In this document: in pieces, positions 6,464 to 14,908 of the stretch
Numbering within the stretch: the first letter of the stretch is position 1
Layout: every line of letters begins with the position of its first letter
Source of the DNA: an uncultured Bacteroidales bacterium
GTDB taxonomy: Bacteria; Bacteroidota; Bacteroidia; Bacteroidales; P3
Direction: 5' to 3'
DNA length: 64,000 bases
Assembly: GCA_944320415.1 (NCBI GenBank)
Contig: CALUHJ010000008.1
Coordinates: 1 to 64,000 of the forward strand
The notes under the pieces: model-generated
The model's input: only the letters and a program-made list of their open reading frames with translations
Database searches by the model: none
Told to the model about the DNA's origin: nothing
Position numbers and translations under genes: made by a program

Positions 6464-8011
6464 ATGGTTAAGATTCTTTGGGTTGATGACGAGATAGACT
6501 TGTTGAAGCCTTACATATTGTTTCTGAATGCCAAGGGATATGAAGTCATTTCCGCAGTAGATGGAAATGAGGCTCTTGATGTCTTGCAATCGCAGAATGT
6601 GGATGTGATGTTTTTGGATGAAAATATGCCCGGACTTACCGGTTTGGAGGTGTTGGACATTGTCAAGGGTAAGTATCCTGCGCTTCCGATAATAATGATA
6701 ACCAAAAGCGAGGAAGAGCATATCATGGAACAGGCCATAGGCTCCAAGATATCGGACTATCTGATTAAGCCAGTGAATCCGAACCAGATATTGCTTGTAT
6801 TGAAGAAACATCTTGATACCAAACGGTTGGTCAGCGAGAAATCCACAATGGGTTATCAGCAGGAGTTCCGGCAGATAGGAATGAGACTGATGGACCGTTT
6901 GAACGGGGATGACTGGATTCAGCTTTACAAGGATTTGGTTCGTTGGGAACTGGAACTGTCCGAGTCTGACGATGTGAGCATATTTGAAATACTCAAGCAA
7001 CAGAAGGATGAGGCCAACGTACAGTTTTCGAAGTATTATGAGAACAACTATCGCAATTGGATAAGTGGCAAAGATGATTCTTCCCCTTTGTTCTCACATC
7101 AGTTGCTTCAGAGAAAACTGTTTCCTTTTCTTAAGGATGACAAACCTACGTTTCTTATAGTGATAGACAATTTCAGGTTTGATCAATGGAAAGCCCTTCA
7201 ACCCATAATAGAAGAGTATTTGAGGGTTGAAAAAGAGGATGTTTATTACAGCATCATACCGACTACGACACAGTATGCGAGAAATGCATTGTTTGCAGGT
7301 CTGATGCCGAGTGAGATAAAGAAGGTTTATCCCGATTTGTGGATAGACGAAACAGAGGAGGGCAATAAAAACCAGAACGAGCATATATTGTTGCAGAAAC
7401 TTTTGTCGCGTTACAGATTTGACATAAAAACAACTTATCACAAAGTGCTTAATGCCACTTACGGAAAGAGAATGATAGACAATCTTCCGAATCTTATGCA
7501 GAATAAGTTGAATGTTATAGTCTACAATTTCATAGACATGCTTTCGCATGCCCGTACCGAGTCGGATTTGGTAAGGGAATTGGCAGAGGATGAAAACGCT
7601 TACAGAAGCGTTACTCGTACTTGGTTCATTCATTCCCCTCTTTTTGAAGTTCTGAAATACTTGAGTATTAGACAGGCAAATGTTTTCATTACTACTGATC
7701 ATGGTTCGGTAAGGGTCAGCAGGCCGGTAAAAATAAAGGCTACAAAGGAAGCATCCGTCAATCTTCGTTACAAAGTCGGTAGATTGTTGGATTATAATCC
7801 TAAAGACGTTTTTGACGTTAAGAATCCGGAAGATATATTTTTGCCGCGGCTTTCCATTATGTCTCCTTTTATTTTTGCGAGGGCGAACGATTTTTTCGCT
7901 TATCCGAACAACTACAACTACTATGTGCAGTATTATATGAATACTTTTCAACACGGTGGCATATCAATGGAAGAGATTCTTGTCCCTTTCATTCAATTAA
8001 CTCAGAAATAG
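6464..8011 (+). CDS. porX: T9SS regulator PorX: response regulator with PglZ domain
   Basis: Residues 1-120 are a receiver domain with acidic pocket D8/D9, phosphoacceptor D52 (MFLDENMPG) and the LIKP lysine. The C-terminal two thirds is a PglZ/alkaline-phosphatase-like domain (IVIDNFRFDQW, then IPTTTQYARNALFAG, then FITTDHGSVRV). This fusion is diagnostic of PorX, which with the histidine kinase PorY controls type IX secretion genes. The PglZ part has been described as a cyclic oligonucleotide phosphodiesterase. At 515 residues it is full length. ATG at 6464 puts the conserved KILWVDDE at the N terminus. It precedes tsaE by 9 bases. It starts the core chromosome after the accessory block. 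Confidence 0.95.
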   Translation: MVKILWVDDEIDLLKPYILFLNAKGYEVISAVDGNEALDVLQSQNVDVMFLDENMPGLTGLEVLDIVKGKYPALPIIMITKSEEEHIMEQAIGSKISDYLIKPVNPNQILLVLKKHLDTKRLVSEKSTMGYQQEFRQIGMRLMDRLNGDDWIQLYKDLVRWELELSESDDVSIFEILKQQKDEANVQFSKYYENNYRNWISGKDDSSPLFSHQLLQRKLFPFLKDDKPTFLIVIDNFRFDQWKALQPIIEEYLRVEKEDVYYSIIPTTTQYARNALFAGLMPSEIKKVYPDLWIDETEEGNKNQNEHILLQKLLSRYRFDIKTTYHKVLNATYGKRMIDNLPNLMQNKLNVIVYNFIDMLSHARTESDLVRELAEDENAYRSVTRTWFIHSPLFEVLKYLSIRQANVFITTDHGSVRVSRPVKIKATKEASVNLRYKVGRLLDYNPKDVFDVKNPEDIFLPRLSIMSPFIFARANDFFAYPNNYNYYVQYYMNTFQHGGISMEEILVPFIQLTQK

Positions 8012-8020
8012 CATTTTTGT

Positions 8021-8443
8021 ATGGAAAAAACTTATTGGGCAGATAATCCGGAAGATTTGGATGTTGTGGCAGAAGCTTTCTTGAAAGACTTTCCCGATTG
8101 CAGGGTTATTGCTCTTGAAGGTGAAATGGGGGCTGGAAAGACAACATTTACAAAATATGTTTGCAAACGTCTTTCTGTTGAGGATAACGTGTGTTCTCCT
8201 ACATTTGCAATAGTGAATGAATATAGGAGCTCTACACATGGAAGTGTTTATCATTTTGATTTTTATCGCATAAACAGTTGCAGTGAGGCGTTGGATATAG
8301 GATTGGAAGAATATTTGTACAGCGGAAATTATTGTTTTATGGAATGGAGCGGTAAAATAGAAGAGTTAATACCTGATGATTGTACGTATGTATATATCAA
8401 AGATTTAGAAGGCAGGAGAAAAATAACGGTGATTGACAAATGA
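8021..8443 (+). CDS. tsaE: tRNA threonylcarbamoyladenosine biosynthesis ATPase TsaE
   Basis: A 140-residue P-loop ATPase with Walker A GEMGAGKTT at about residues 34-42, the SPTFAIVNEY segment and the FDFYRI and FMEWSGKI motifs typical of TsaE. It works with TsaB and TsaD to install the t6A modification on tRNAs that read ANN codons. It lies 9 bases after porX on the same strand, so the two are probably co-transcribed although functionally unrelated. Length and motif order are normal for the family. No tsaB or tsaD is seen in the window. Confidence 0.93.
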   Translation: MEKTYWADNPEDLDVVAEAFLKDFPDCRVIALEGEMGAGKTTFTKYVCKRLSVEDNVCSPTFAIVNEYRSSTHGSVYHFDFYRINSCSEALDIGLEEYLYSGNYCFMEWSGKIEELIPDDCTYVYIKDLEGRRKITVIDK

Positions 8444-8458
8444 GATTTGTTTTTTTAG

Positions 8459-8466
8459 TATCTTTG
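8459..8466 (+). promoter_or_regulatory. -7 promoter element upstream of glsA
   Basis: TATCTTTG matches TAnnTTTG and sits 26 bases before the ATG at 8493. A TTG at 8433-8435, overlapping the end of tsaE, could serve as -33 at a 23-base spacing. It suggests separate transcription of the lipid-synthesis pair. Confidence 0.5.
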
Positions 8467-8492
8467 CCACTGGATTTAGGTTGATATAAAAA

Positions 8493-9371
8493 ATGGATGA
8501 AGGTTTCTCTTCAGGCAATATTAAAGAGTCTGATAAATTTATAGATCTGGAGAAATTGATTGCAAGCAAAAACAAAAGACTTTTGCGTCTTATTCCGAAG
8601 TTTGCAATGAATTGGTTCAAGAAACTCGTTCATATAGATCAGATAAATGCATTGTTGTACAAATACAGGGATGTTAAAGGTGTTGATTTTGCAAAGTGTA
8701 TAGTTGAAAAAGAATTGGGGGTAAAGATAGTCGTAAACAATCCTGAGAATATACCTACTAATTCCAGAGCGTTGGTTGTAGCAAATCATCCTATAGGCAG
8801 TATAGACGGGATGGCACTTATGATTGCCGTAGGGAAAACACGTAACGATATATTGTTTCCTGTGAATGACATGCTCTGTGCACTTCCTCCTTTTGAAGGG
8901 ATTTTTGTTCCTATCAACAAGTATGGCAGAAACAATTCTAATCATGATATATTGAATGAGGTTTTTCATTCGGACAGTTGTGTGATGTTTTTTCCGGCAG
9001 GAACGGAATCCAAATACATAGACGGGGTATTTCAGGATTTCTCATGGAAAAAGACTTTTGTGAAAAAGGCCGTGGAATTTGAACGTGATGTTACTCCTGT
9101 CTATATCGAGGGTATTAATTCAAAAAGATTTTACAGACTATCTTCGATAAGGCGTTTTTTCGGTATTAAATTCGATTTGGAAATGATACTTTTGCCAGAC
9201 GAGATGTTCAAATATAAAAACAAAACAATTACTCTTACATTTGGAGCTCCTATTAGTTACAAGGAATTCGGTAGTGACAGAACCGCATTGGAATGGGCAA
9301 ATATTATGCGGGAGCATGTCTACAAATTGAAAAATGATATACATGTAAAATTTGAACCGAACGTGAAATGA
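8493..9371 (+). CDS. glsA: Lysophospholipid-type O-acyltransferase, probable GlsA
   Basis: A 292-residue PlsC-fold acyltransferase with the H-x4-D catalytic motif in NHPIGSIDGMAL, the FVPINKYGR block and the FFPAGTES block. It is immediately followed, 12 bases later, by a GNAT-type N-acyltransferase of the GlsB family. In Bacteroides the GlsB/GlsA pair makes N-acyl-3-hydroxyacyl glycine (glycine lipid): GlsB acylates glycine and GlsA adds the second fatty acid through the hydroxyl. The neighbour is the main reason for choosing GlsA over a generic 1-acylglycerol-3-phosphate acyltransferase. It acts at the inner face of the cytoplasmic membrane. Confidence 0.82.
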   Translation: MDEGFSSGNIKESDKFIDLEKLIASKNKRLLRLIPKFAMNWFKKLVHIDQINALLYKYRDVKGVDFAKCIVEKELGVKIVVNNPENIPTNSRALVVANHPIGSIDGMALMIAVGKTRNDILFPVNDMLCALPPFEGIFVPINKYGRNNSNHDILNEVFHSDSCVMFFPAGTESKYIDGVFQDFSWKKTFVKKAVEFERDVTPVYIEGINSKRFYRLSSIRRFFGIKFDLEMILLPDEMFKYKNKTITLTFGAPISYKEFGSDRTALEWANIMREHVYKLKNDIHVKFEPNVK

Positions 9372-9383
9372 TAAACGGATACT

Positions 9384-10334
9384 ATGATGAAAGATAAAGT
9401 TAATAAAGTTGATACTTCTTATGTCATACCTCCGGTGGATAAAGCCATTGTCAAGGCTGAACTCTCGTTGGCCTCTTTTATGAAGAAAACAAATTACGGA
9501 GGTAGGGAGATTTATGTCACAAACGCTCATAAAACTCCTAATATAATGAGAGAAATAGGGCGTTTGAGAGAGTTGAGTTTTGGTGCAGAGGGTGGAGGAA
9601 GCGGAACGGAATGCGATATAGACAGGTATGATATTTTACCGGAGCCTCATTGTTACAATCAGTTGTTTATATGGGATCCTGTTGATGAGGAAATAATAGG
9701 TGGATACAGGTTTATAATAGGTAGTGATATTCTTGAAGAAAATGGTGAATTGTTGAGTGCTACGGCGGATTTGTTTGTATTTACCGATCAGTTTAAACGT
9801 AACTATTTGACCAATACGATGGAACTTGGACGTTCTTTTGTTCGTCCTGATTATCAGCCTACATATAATCTGCGTAAGGGAATGTATTCTTTGGATAACT
9901 TGTGGGAAGGACTTGGATGTATTGCCTTGAACAATAGAACGGTCAAGTATTTTTTCGGGAAAATAACCATGTATCCTTCAATGAATACCCTTGCGCGTGA
10001 TTATATATTATATTTTTATAAAAAACATTTTCCTGATAATGAAGGTCTGGTCTTTCCGCGAGAATCTGTGGAAATAGAGGCTGACTACAATATGCTTGTA
10101 AAACTTTTTAATGGTAAAAGTTATAAAGAGGACTACCAGATATTGGTTAAAAGCGTAAGAGAATTGAGTGAAAATATACCACCTCTTGTAAATGCATACA
10201 TGAATTTGTCTTCTACCATGAAGAGTTTTGGAACATCTGTAAACAAGCATTTCAGTAATGTTGAGGAAACAGGCATTTTGGTTACTATTGCTGATATTTA
10301 CGAGGATAAAAAGAAACGATACATGTCTATATAA
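9384..10334 (+). CDS. glsB: Glycine N-acyltransferase, probable GlsB
   Basis: A 316-residue member of the hemolysin/OlsB-like GNAT acyltransferase group. Recognisable blocks are IGRLRELSFGAEGGGSGTECDIDRYD, here split by the family's variable loop, then IIGGYRFIIG, then MELGRSFVRPDYQP and LWEGLGCIALNN. The family uses acyl-ACP to N-acylate an amino acid; in Bacteroides the substrate is glycine. It follows the partner O-acyltransferase by 12 bases, in one operon. The order here is O-acyltransferase first. ATG at 9384 is used; a second ATG follows directly. It should act in the cytosol at the membrane surface and supply glycine lipids for the envelope. Confidence 0.84.
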   Translation: MMKDKVNKVDTSYVIPPVDKAIVKAELSLASFMKKTNYGGREIYVTNAHKTPNIMREIGRLRELSFGAEGGGSGTECDIDRYDILPEPHCYNQLFIWDPVDEEIIGGYRFIIGSDILEENGELLSATADLFVFTDQFKRNYLTNTMELGRSFVRPDYQPTYNLRKGMYSLDNLWEGLGCIALNNRTVKYFFGKITMYPSMNTLARDYILYFYKKHFPDNEGLVFPRESVEIEADYNMLVKLFNGKSYKEDYQILVKSVRELSENIPPLVNAYMNLSSTMKSFGTSVNKHFSNVEETGILVTIADIYEDKKKRYMSI

Positions 10335-10343
10335 ATATTGCAG

Positions 10344-10958
10344 ATGGTTATAAAGACAGCCGATTTTTTGAAAAGTAGTTCTGATTACAAGCAGTGTCCA
10401 GGTGAGGATAAGCCTGAATTCGCTTTTATAGGAAGAAGTAATGTTGGCAAAAGTTCTTTGATTAATGCTTTGGTAAACAGAAAAGATTTGGCCAAGACAA
10501 GTTCGCAACCAGGGAAAACGCAACTTATAAATCATTTTGTTGTAGATAGTAATTGGTATTTGGTGGATTTGCCGGGTTATGGTTATGCAAAGACTTCCAA
10601 GTCGACGAGGGAATCATGGAATAGGATGATTAGAAATTATCTGTTGAAAAGAAGAAACTTGATGACAGTTTTTGTCCTTGTCGATTCCAGACTGGAGCCT
10701 CAAAGAATAGATTTGGAGTTCATAAATTTTTTGGGAGAGAATTCGGTGCCGTTGATCGTCATATTTACAAAAACAGACAAACAGTCTGTAAAGAAAACAA
10801 ATGAAAACATAGAAGTGTTTAGAAATGCCTTATCAGAATATTGGGAACAATTGCCTGAAATGTTTTTAAGTTCGGCTAAAAATAAATCTGGACTTATTGA
10901 GATATTGGATGAGATAGAGCGTATAATACCTTATTTTGAACAGGACAAAGATAATTAG
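10344..10958 (+). CDS. engB: Ribosome-assembly GTPase EngB/YsxC
   Basis: A small TrmE-Era-EngA-EngB-type GTPase of about 204 residues. G1 is GRSNVGKSSL, G3 is DLPGYGYAK, G4 is FTKTDK and G5 is SSAKNKSG. The switch region contains KTSSQPGKTQLIN, characteristic of EngB. It is required for maturation of the 50S ribosomal subunit. The frame also opens at a TTG two codons upstream (10338), but ATG at 10344 is the more likely start. It is 9 bases after glsB and 3 bases before the phosphofructokinase gene, so it lies in a continuous run of core genes. Confidence 0.93.
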   Translation: MVIKTADFLKSSSDYKQCPGEDKPEFAFIGRSNVGKSSLINALVNRKDLAKTSSQPGKTQLINHFVVDSNWYLVDLPGYGYAKTSKSTRESWNRMIRNYLLKRRNLMTVFVLVDSRLEPQRIDLEFINFLGENSVPLIVIFTKTDKQSVKKTNENIEVFRNALSEYWEQLPEMFLSSAKNKSGLIEILDEIERIIPYFEQDKDN

Positions 10959-10961
10959 AAT

Positions 10962-12056
10962 ATGAAAAGACTGATGGTCGTGACGGGCGGAGGAGATTGT
11001 CCCGGTTTAAATGCTGTCATAAGAGCTATTGTCAAGAGGGCTTCACAAGAAAAAGATTGGGAAGTTGTAGGATGTATAGAATCTTTTAACGGTGTTTTGA
11101 AAGAACCGACAGAGGTTGTGATATTGGACAATTCCAAAGTATCCGGCATTTTGGTACAGGGAGGAACTATATTGGGTACTACAAACAAGGGTGGTCCATT
11201 TGCCTTTCCGGTAAAAAATGCAAATGGTACATGGACTATGGTTGATATCAGCGATCAAATGATAAGGAAACTGCAATATATGGGAATAGATGCAGTAATT
11301 AATGTAGGAGGAGATGGATCTCAAAGAATATCAAAGGCGCTTTTTGAAAAAGGATTGAATATAATAGGAGTACCAAAAACTATAGACAATGACCTTTCTG
11401 CAACGGATTTTACTTTCGGATTTCAAACTGCTGTACAAATAGCAACTGAGAGTGTTGACAAATTGGTGACTACAGCTGCGTCACATAACAGAATATTTAT
11501 ACTTGAAGTTATGGGGCGTGATGCTGGATGGATTGCATTGAATGCTGCAATAGCTGGAGGTGCGGATGTTTGCATTATTCCAGAAATACCATATAACATA
11601 GATAGAATAAAGGAAAAAATAGAATCAAGGTATAATAAGGGAAGGGGGTTTTGCATTATTGTCGTAGCTGAAGGCTCCAAGAATGACAAAGGCAAAAAGG
11701 TCGGACATGCATCAAGTGAAATAGGATACAGAAATTTTAAATTGGGTGGCATAGGACAGGTCTTGAAGTTGGAATTGGAGGAAGCAGGAGTGGAACATGA
11801 TATAAGAGTGTCGGTACTTGGCCATTTGCAAAGAGGAGGAACACCGACTGCATACGACAGAGTATTGGCTTCCGAATTTGGAGTTAAGGCTTTTGAATTG
11901 GCGAAGGCAGGTGATTTTGGCAAGATGGTTGCATACAAGCATCCGGATATAATAGCAGTTACTTTGGAGGAAGCTTTGAAAGAACCTCACCTTGTGAGTC
12001 CTGACAGTTTTTTGGTACAAACGGCAAAAGGTTTGGGCATAGAGTTCGGTGGTTGA
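10962..12056 (+). CDS. pfkA: 6-phosphofructokinase (mixed ATP/PPi signature)
   Basis: A 364-residue phosphofructokinase: TGGGDCPGLNAVIR at the start, GGDGS in the phosphoryl-donor loop, PKTIDNDLSATDFTFGF as substrate loop with the catalytic Asp, and the EVMGRDAGWIAL block. It phosphorylates fructose 6-phosphate in glycolysis. Gly in GGDGS (E. coli position 104) is typical of ATP users, whereas Lys in PKT (position 124) is typical of PPi-dependent enzymes. This combination is known in group III enzymes. I favour ATP as donor but cannot settle it. The length slightly exceeds the 320-residue bacterial ATP-PFK. It follows engB by 3 bases. Confidence 0.9.
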   Translation: MKRLMVVTGGGDCPGLNAVIRAIVKRASQEKDWEVVGCIESFNGVLKEPTEVVILDNSKVSGILVQGGTILGTTNKGGPFAFPVKNANGTWTMVDISDQMIRKLQYMGIDAVINVGGDGSQRISKALFEKGLNIIGVPKTIDNDLSATDFTFGFQTAVQIATESVDKLVTTAASHNRIFILEVMGRDAGWIALNAAIAGGADVCIIPEIPYNIDRIKEKIESRYNKGRGFCIIVVAEGSKNDKGKKVGHASSEIGYRNFKLGGIGQVLKLELEEAGVEHDIRVSVLGHLQRGGTPTAYDRVLASEFGVKAFELAKAGDFGKMVAYKHPDIIAVTLEEALKEPHLVSPDSFLVQTAKGLGIEFGG

Positions 12057-12088
12057 TGAAAAGAATAATTTTAAAATAAATAATTCAG

Positions 12089-13606
12089 ATGAAACAAATT
12101 AGGGGAGCTTTGATATCTGTCTTTCATAAGGACGGATTGGACAGGATAGTCAGAAAACTTGGTGAGTTGGGAGTAAAAATATATTCGACAGGCGGTACGT
12201 ATGACTATATAAGGAGTTTGAATGTGGAGGCTGAAGCAGTAGAGGAACTTACCTCTTATCCTTCTATACTTGGAGGAAGGGTAAAGACGCTTCATCCAAA
12301 GGTTTTTGGGGGAATATTGTGCAGAAGAGATAATGAAGACGACCAAAAGCAGATTGCTCAATACGGGATACCTGAAATTGATTTGGTTATAGTGGATTTG
12401 TATCCTTTTAAGCAGACAGTTGTAAGCGGTGCTTGTGAACAGGATATAATAGAAAAAATAGACATAGGAGGTATTTCGTTGATTAGGGCGGCTGCAAAGA
12501 ATTTTAACGATGTGGTTATTGTTCCTTCTAGCGATCATTATGAAGAATTTCTTGAGATTCTGGAAAAACACAACGGATGTACAACTCTTGAGCAAAGAAG
12601 ATTATTTGCAACCTATGCTTTCATGCAGTCTTCCGATTATGATACTGCTATTTTTGAATACTTCAACAAGTCAGTCGGATTAAATGCGTTCAGAGAGAGC
12701 TATAATAAATTCAAGTCATTAAGATATGGTGAAAATCCACATCAAAAGGGTGTGTTTTTCGGTAAGTTGGATGATTTTGTGGAACAGTTGCATGGAAAGG
12801 AGATTTCATATAACAACATAGGTGACATAGATGCCGCATGCAGATTGATTGATGACTTTGAACAAACTACATTTGCAATTATAAAGCATAATAATGCTTG
12901 TGGAATATCATCACGTCCTACGTTGAAACAGGCTTATTTGGATGCGTTGGCAGGAGATCCCGTTTCAGCATTCGGGGGCGTTTTGGTTTGCAATCGGACG
13001 ATAGATAAGGAAACAGCGGAAGAAATGAATTCTTTGTTCATGGAGATTTGTATAGCACCTGATTATGAAAAGGAAGCTTTGGATATTCTTACATGCAAGA
13101 AAAACAGAATTCTTTTGAAACGTAAGAATATAAAGGTCGCTCCTGTTCAGTACAGATCTGCATTGAACGGTGTGCTAGTGCAGGATGCAGACAATAAGAC
13201 GGAAAAGGAAGAAGAACTGAATTCAATAACGTCAACAGCTTTTACGGAAAAACAGAAAGCAGATTTGATTTTTGCCAATAAGGTTGTTAAACATACAAAA
13301 TCCAATGCAATCGTTTTGGTGAAAAATCTGCAGCTTTGTGCCAGTGGAACGGGTCAAACCTCAAGAGTGGATGCATTGAAGCAAGCCATAGAAAAAGCAA
13401 GGAACTTCGGTTTTGACTTGAATGGTGCCGTAATGGCTTCGGATGCTTTTTTCCCTTTTGCGGATTGTGTTCAGATTGCGCATGAGGCCGGAATAAACTG
13501 CGTGATTCAGCCGGGAGGAAGTATAAATGACAAAAAAAGTATAGACTATTGTCAGGAAAACGGCATGGCAATGGCAGTTACAGGATTCAGACACTTTAAA
13601 CATTAA
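12089..13606 (+). CDS. purH: Bifunctional AICAR formyltransferase / IMP cyclohydrolase PurH
   Basis: A 505-residue PurH of normal length. The N-terminal MGS-like cyclohydrolase domain shows VFHKDGLDRI, STGGTYDYI and LGGRVKTLHPKVFGG. The C-terminal AICAR formyltransferase domain shows LRYGENPHQKG, KHNNACGIS, DPVSAFGG, KHTKSNAIVLV and ASDAFFPFADCV. It performs the last two steps of de novo IMP synthesis, using 10-formyltetrahydrofolate. It starts 32 bases after pfkA on the same strand and is followed by mreB, the arrangement familiar in Bacteroidales. No other purine gene is present in the window. Confidence 0.97.
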   Translation: MKQIRGALISVFHKDGLDRIVRKLGELGVKIYSTGGTYDYIRSLNVEAEAVEELTSYPSILGGRVKTLHPKVFGGILCRRDNEDDQKQIAQYGIPEIDLVIVDLYPFKQTVVSGACEQDIIEKIDIGGISLIRAAAKNFNDVVIVPSSDHYEEFLEILEKHNGCTTLEQRRLFATYAFMQSSDYDTAIFEYFNKSVGLNAFRESYNKFKSLRYGENPHQKGVFFGKLDDFVEQLHGKEISYNNIGDIDAACRLIDDFEQTTFAIIKHNNACGISSRPTLKQAYLDALAGDPVSAFGGVLVCNRTIDKETAEEMNSLFMEICIAPDYEKEALDILTCKKNRILLKRKNIKVAPVQYRSALNGVLVQDADNKTEKEEELNSITSTAFTEKQKADLIFANKVVKHTKSNAIVLVKNLQLCASGTGQTSRVDALKQAIEKARNFGFDLNGAVMASDAFFPFADCVQIAHEAGINCVIQPGGSINDKKSIDYCQENGMAMAVTGFRHFKH

Positions 13607-13679
13607 AATCAAATCTTGTTCTGTTTTGAAACACAAAGTAAACAATGTCGTAAAACTATGCGAAAACAATTGATTTAAT

Positions 13680-14702
13680 ATGGGTTTATTTTCATTTTTG
13701 ACTAAAGAAGTCGCAATAGATTTGGGTACCGCAAATTCTATAGTGATGTGTAATGACAAGGTTGTTGTTGATGAACCTTCCATCATAGCAATAGACCAGA
13801 CAACCAAAAAGGTCATTGCCGTTGGTAAGAGAGCGATGCAGATGGACGGCAAGACGCATGACAACATAAAGACTATACGCCCGTTAAGAGACGGAGTGAT
13901 TGCTGATTTTGACATGGCCAATGATATGATTAGAGAACTTATCAAAATGGTCAATATAAAAAAGACGCTGATTCCCCCTTCCCTTAAGATGGTTATTTGC
14001 ATACCGTCCGGTATTACCAATGTAGAGGAAAGGGCTGTTAGGGATACTGCCGAACAGGCAGGAGCAAAAGAGGTCAGACTGATACACGAACCTATGGCTG
14101 CGGCAATAGGAATAGGAATAGATGTGTTGGAGCCCGTCGGAAACATGATAATAGACATAGGAGGCGGTACAAGCGAAATAGCGGTTATAGCCTTGGGAGG
14201 AATAGTGTGCAATAAATCCATACGTATAGCAGGAGACGAACTGAATCTCGATATAATAGAATATATGAGAAGACAGCACAATATGTACATAGGGGAAAGG
14301 ATGGCTGAAAGAATAAAGATAGCTGTCGGAGCAGCAACAACCGATTTGGAAAACCCTCCTGAGAATTTCGCGGTACAGGGAAGAGACATAGTCTCCGGAA
14401 TTCCTCAGGAATTGTATGTGACATATCAGGAAATAGCTCATGCTTTGGATAAGTCAATATCAAAAATAGAATCAGCAGTATTGGAAGCCTTGGCAATGAC
14501 TCCTCCTGAACTTGCTTCGGATATTTATCATACCGGTATTTATCTTGCCGGCGGCGGGGCATTGATAAGAGGTCTTGATGTGAGACTGCAAAGCAAGACA
14601 AAATTGCCTGTTCACGTCGCAGACGACCCTTTGAAGGCTGTTGCTAAAGGAACAAGCAAGGCTTTGAAACATTATGATGATTATACTTTCCTTATAAAAT
14701 AG
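13680..14702 (+). CDS. mreB: Rod-shape-determining actin homologue MreB
   Basis: A 340-residue MreB. Phosphate-1 motif DLGTANSI, the amphipathic N terminus MGLFSFLTKEVA, the phosphate-2 motif MIIDIGGGTSEIAV and the adenosine motif GIYLAGGGALIRGLD are all present. It polymerises with ATP under the inner membrane and guides the elongasome. In many Bacteroidales the genes mreC, mreD, mrdA and rodA follow directly. Here a strong terminator comes 25 bases after the stop and an unrelated TPR gene follows, so mreB stands alone after purH. Isoleucine is encoded mostly by ATA, the habit of this chromosome. Confidence 0.96.
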   Translation: MGLFSFLTKEVAIDLGTANSIVMCNDKVVVDEPSIIAIDQTTKKVIAVGKRAMQMDGKTHDNIKTIRPLRDGVIADFDMANDMIRELIKMVNIKKTLIPPSLKMVICIPSGITNVEERAVRDTAEQAGAKEVRLIHEPMAAAIGIGIDVLEPVGNMIIDIGGGTSEIAVIALGGIVCNKSIRIAGDELNLDIIEYMRRQHNMYIGERMAERIKIAVGAATTDLENPPENFAVQGRDIVSGIPQELYVTYQEIAHALDKSISKIESAVLEALAMTPPELASDIYHTGIYLAGGGALIRGLDVRLQSKTKLPVHVADDPLKAVAKGTSKALKHYDDYTFLIK

Positions 14703-14727
14703 ATATCAGATAAAGATAATAGACATA

Positions 14728-14773
14728 AAAGACGGCGTATAGGAGTATTCATTTCGTCCTTTACGCCGTCTTT
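14728..14773 (+). terminator. Strong hairpin terminator after mreB
   Basis: AAAGACGGCGTA at 14728-14739 pairs exactly with TACGCCGTCTTT at 14762-14773 around a 22-base loop. It ends the purH-mreB transcription unit. It rules out simple read-through into mreC-type partners, which are absent. Confidence 0.8.
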
Positions 14774-14858
14774 CCATTTTTCAGGAACATTCTCTTGAAA
14801 CCTGAGCATATAGGATTTCCTCTTTTTGCAAGGCATGTTTAATTGCCTGTCTCTGAAG

Positions 14859-14887
14859 TTTGGATTCATTTTTTTGCATTATCTTTG
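14859..14887 (+). promoter_or_regulatory. Promoter for the TPR-protein gene
   Basis: TTTG at 14859-14862, a 17-base spacer and TATCTTTG at 14880-14887 make a good Bacteroidota -33/-7 promoter. It lies 21 bases before ATG 14909. Because the promoter falls inside the longer open frame that begins at 14843, it argues for the 14909 start. Confidence 0.7.
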
Positions 14888-14908
14888 CGGACAAAACAAA
14901 GAAAGAAT

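Noticed and set aside
7094..7954. A 286-residue minus-strand open frame inside porX
   Set aside because: It is entirely antisense to the conserved PglZ domain of porX and carries no family motif.
13361..14389. A 342-residue minus-strand open frame covering mreB and the end of purH
   Set aside because: It lies antisense to two unmistakable genes, has low-complexity Ser/Ile-rich content and no recognisable motif. It is a shadow caused by codon bias on the opposite strand.
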